Of a stretch of 64,000 bases of DNA, positions 62,983 through 64,000 are shown in pieces; positions within the stretch are counted from its first letter, which is position 1, and each line of letters opens with the position of its first letter. Source of the DNA: Treponema sp. UBA937 (lineage in GTDB: Bacteria > Spirochaetota > Spirochaetia > Treponematales > Breznakiellaceae); NCBI GenBank assembly GCA_002293455.1, contig DBDH01000102.1, forward strand, positions 54,642 to 118,641, given 5' to 3'. Both the position numbers and the translations under genes were made by a program. The notes under the pieces were generated by a model. It had not been told where the DNA came from, did not search any database, and saw nothing but the letters and a program-made list of their open reading frames with translations.

Positions 62983-63626
62983 TGCGGCGTATAAAACCCT
63001 GGCTGTATGTTTTTGCCGCACTGTTTTGTTTGTTTTCGGCGTCGTTTCCGCTTTTTGCCCAGAACAGGCCTGACGCGCTCCGGGAATACCGGAATGGAAA
63101 TTACGCGCAGGCGGTATCAATTTGTACCAGCGAGATTGCCGCAAATCCGAATAATTTAGAATCTCATGTGGTTATTTGCTGGAGTTTAATCCGGCTGGGC
63201 CGCTACAGTGAGGCCCAGCGTTACGGCATTGCCGGGCGCAATATCAGCCGTTATGATCCGCGGATTATCGAAATTCTTGGGGAAGCAAACTACTATCAGG
63301 GACAAAATACGGAAGCGCTGCAATTGTTTCAGGAATACATTAATCTTACCCCGGAAGGAAGCCGGATTGATACGGTATATTATCTTATGGGAGAGATTTT
63401 TATCCGCCAGGGAAGATTCAATCACGCGGATATCGCGCTTTCCACGGCGGTGTATTATCTTCCGGGAAATGCCGAATGGTGGACAAGGCTTGCATACGCA
63501 AGGGAAAATTCCGGCAATTATCAATCCGCCTTGACCGCTTACGAAAGGGCTTTGTCATTGGATTCCCGCCTAACCGATGCCAGGTACGGACTTGAACGTA
63601 TCCGGCAGAATCTGAGAGGCCGCTGA
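62982..63626 (+). CDS. Exported TPR protein linked to bactofilin
   Basis: 214 residues. A signal peptide (ending SFPLFAQN) precedes about five TPR units (e.g. YAQAVSICTSEIAANPNNLE and GNYQSALTAYERALSLDSRL). It is translationally coupled to bactofilin, suggesting a shared role at the cell envelope. Confidence 0.87.
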   Translation: MRRIKPWLYVFAALFCLFSASFPLFAQNRPDALREYRNGNYAQAVSICTSEIAANPNNLESHVVICWSLIRLGRYSEAQRYGIAGRNISRYDPRIIEILGEANYYQGQNTEALQLFQEYINLTPEGSRIDTVYYLMGEIFIRQGRFNHADIALSTAVYYLPGNAEWWTRLAYARENSGNYQSALTAYERALSLDSRLTDARYGLERIRQNLRGR

Positions 63627-63656
63627 TCTTTGGCACATCTTAAATAATAAAAGTGT

Positions 63657-64000
63657 ATGATGACGATTTCTGTACAAACGCTCGGCTGTAAATTAAATCA
63701 ACTGGAAAGTGAAGCCTTGGCGGAGGCTTTTGAAAAAGAAGGATTCCGCCTGGTATCCGGCGATGCTGCGGCAAATGCCGGAGCGGATTTGTTTATCATC
63801 AATACCTGTACCGTAACATCCAAGGCCGAACAAAAAGCCCGGCGCATTATCAGAAAAGCGTATCGGGATTATCCCGAATCCTGCGTGATTATTACCGGCT
63901 GTTATGCCCAGCTCAAAGCGGAAGAACTTGAGAATATCGGGAATGAACATAATCCGGATATTGTTCCGAATCCTCCGCAAAATATTTTTGTCGTTTCCGG
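63657..64000 (+). CDS. mtaB: MtaB-type tRNA methylthiotransferase, 5' part
   Basis: The first 114 codons are present and the gene runs off the window. VQTLGCKLNQLESEALAEAF, INTCTVTSKAEQKARRII and ITGCYAQLKAEEL are the UPF0004 domain with its three iron-sulphur cysteines. MtaB adds a methylthio group to t6A37, a third t6A-linked gene in the window after tsaEB and trmO. The Shine-Dalgarno is poor. Confidence 0.92.
   Translation, partial: MMTISVQTLGCKLNQLESEALAEAFEKEGFRLVSGDAAANAGADLFIINTCTVTSKAEQKARRIIRKAYRDYPESCVIITGCYAQLKAEELENIGNEHNPDIVPNPPQNIFVVS

Overview
The window looks like chromosome of a treponeme-type spirochaete. The evidence is two short FlaB-type flagellins in tandem, a flaG-fliD-(unknown)-PilZ-tsaE-tsaB-HD-GYP gene run, a flgN-flgK-flgL-fliW-csrA run facing it, a bactofilin, and many TPR and repeat-rich lipoproteins. 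The genus is inferred from gene content. The catabolic genes and the large repeat-rich lipoproteins suggest a gut or other host-associated commensal.

Layout. 1-3.7 kb: repeat remnants, two unknown small genes, then (minus strand) a LarA-type nickel racemase homologue and a Gate-domain membrane protein. 3.7-6.3 kb: a LacI-family regulator overlapping a fumarate-reductase-like flavoprotein. 6.4-17.2 kb (minus): two paralogous tripartite tricarboxylate transporters (TctC-TctB-TctA). The upstream one is followed by a COG4091 dehydrogenase with a SAF domain; the downstream one is followed by two Gfo/Idh/MocA oxidoreductases and a YhcH-family protein. 17.5-19.5 kb (minus): an HpcH/HpaI aldolase and a xylose-isomerase-like TIM barrel. 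19.6-22.9 kb (plus): enoyl-CoA hydratase, class III CoA-transferase and iron alcohol dehydrogenase. Four promoters in this island carry the palindrome TGAAACGTTTCA (or a one-base variant) just downstream of the -10 box. It therefore reads as one LacI-controlled regulon for uptake and breakdown of an unidentified carboxylated (sugar-acid-like) substrate.

23.1-37.3 kb: flagellar block. Both flagellin leaders have a hairpin with an AGGA tetraloop followed by a second GGA motif in the Shine-Dalgarno sequence. That is the layout of a CsrA target, and csrA and fliW are in the same block, so the CsrA-FliW-flagellin homeostasis circuit can be read almost entirely from this window. Two probable sigma-28 promoters precede flaB and flgN.

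37.4-44.4 kb (minus): two very large lipoprotein genes, one with beta-helix, InlB-type and DUF1566-like regions and one with three near-identical 126-128-residue tandem repeats. 44.5-45.3 kb: tRNA cluster (His, Arg, Lys, Gly, Leu, second identical Gly) with a stray copy of the tRNA-Leu 3' end. 45.4-54.6 kb: exonuclease III, rhomboid, an outer-membrane-like protein, then a minus-strand housekeeping run phoH - 7TM-HD phosphodiesterase - ybeY - corC-like - TPR protein. 54.7-58.8 kb: TPP riboswitch and thiBPQ. 58.8-64 kb: DUF445, SH3-like lipoprotein, TrmO, tRNA-Arg, ferredoxin-type aldo/keto reductase, bactofilin, TPR protein and the start of an MtaB-like gene.

Two families of small structured intergenic repeats recur. 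One full copy (about 120 bp) sits in frame inside the N-terminus of thiP, bounded by GAG codons on both sides, which looks like a recent insertion that became coding.
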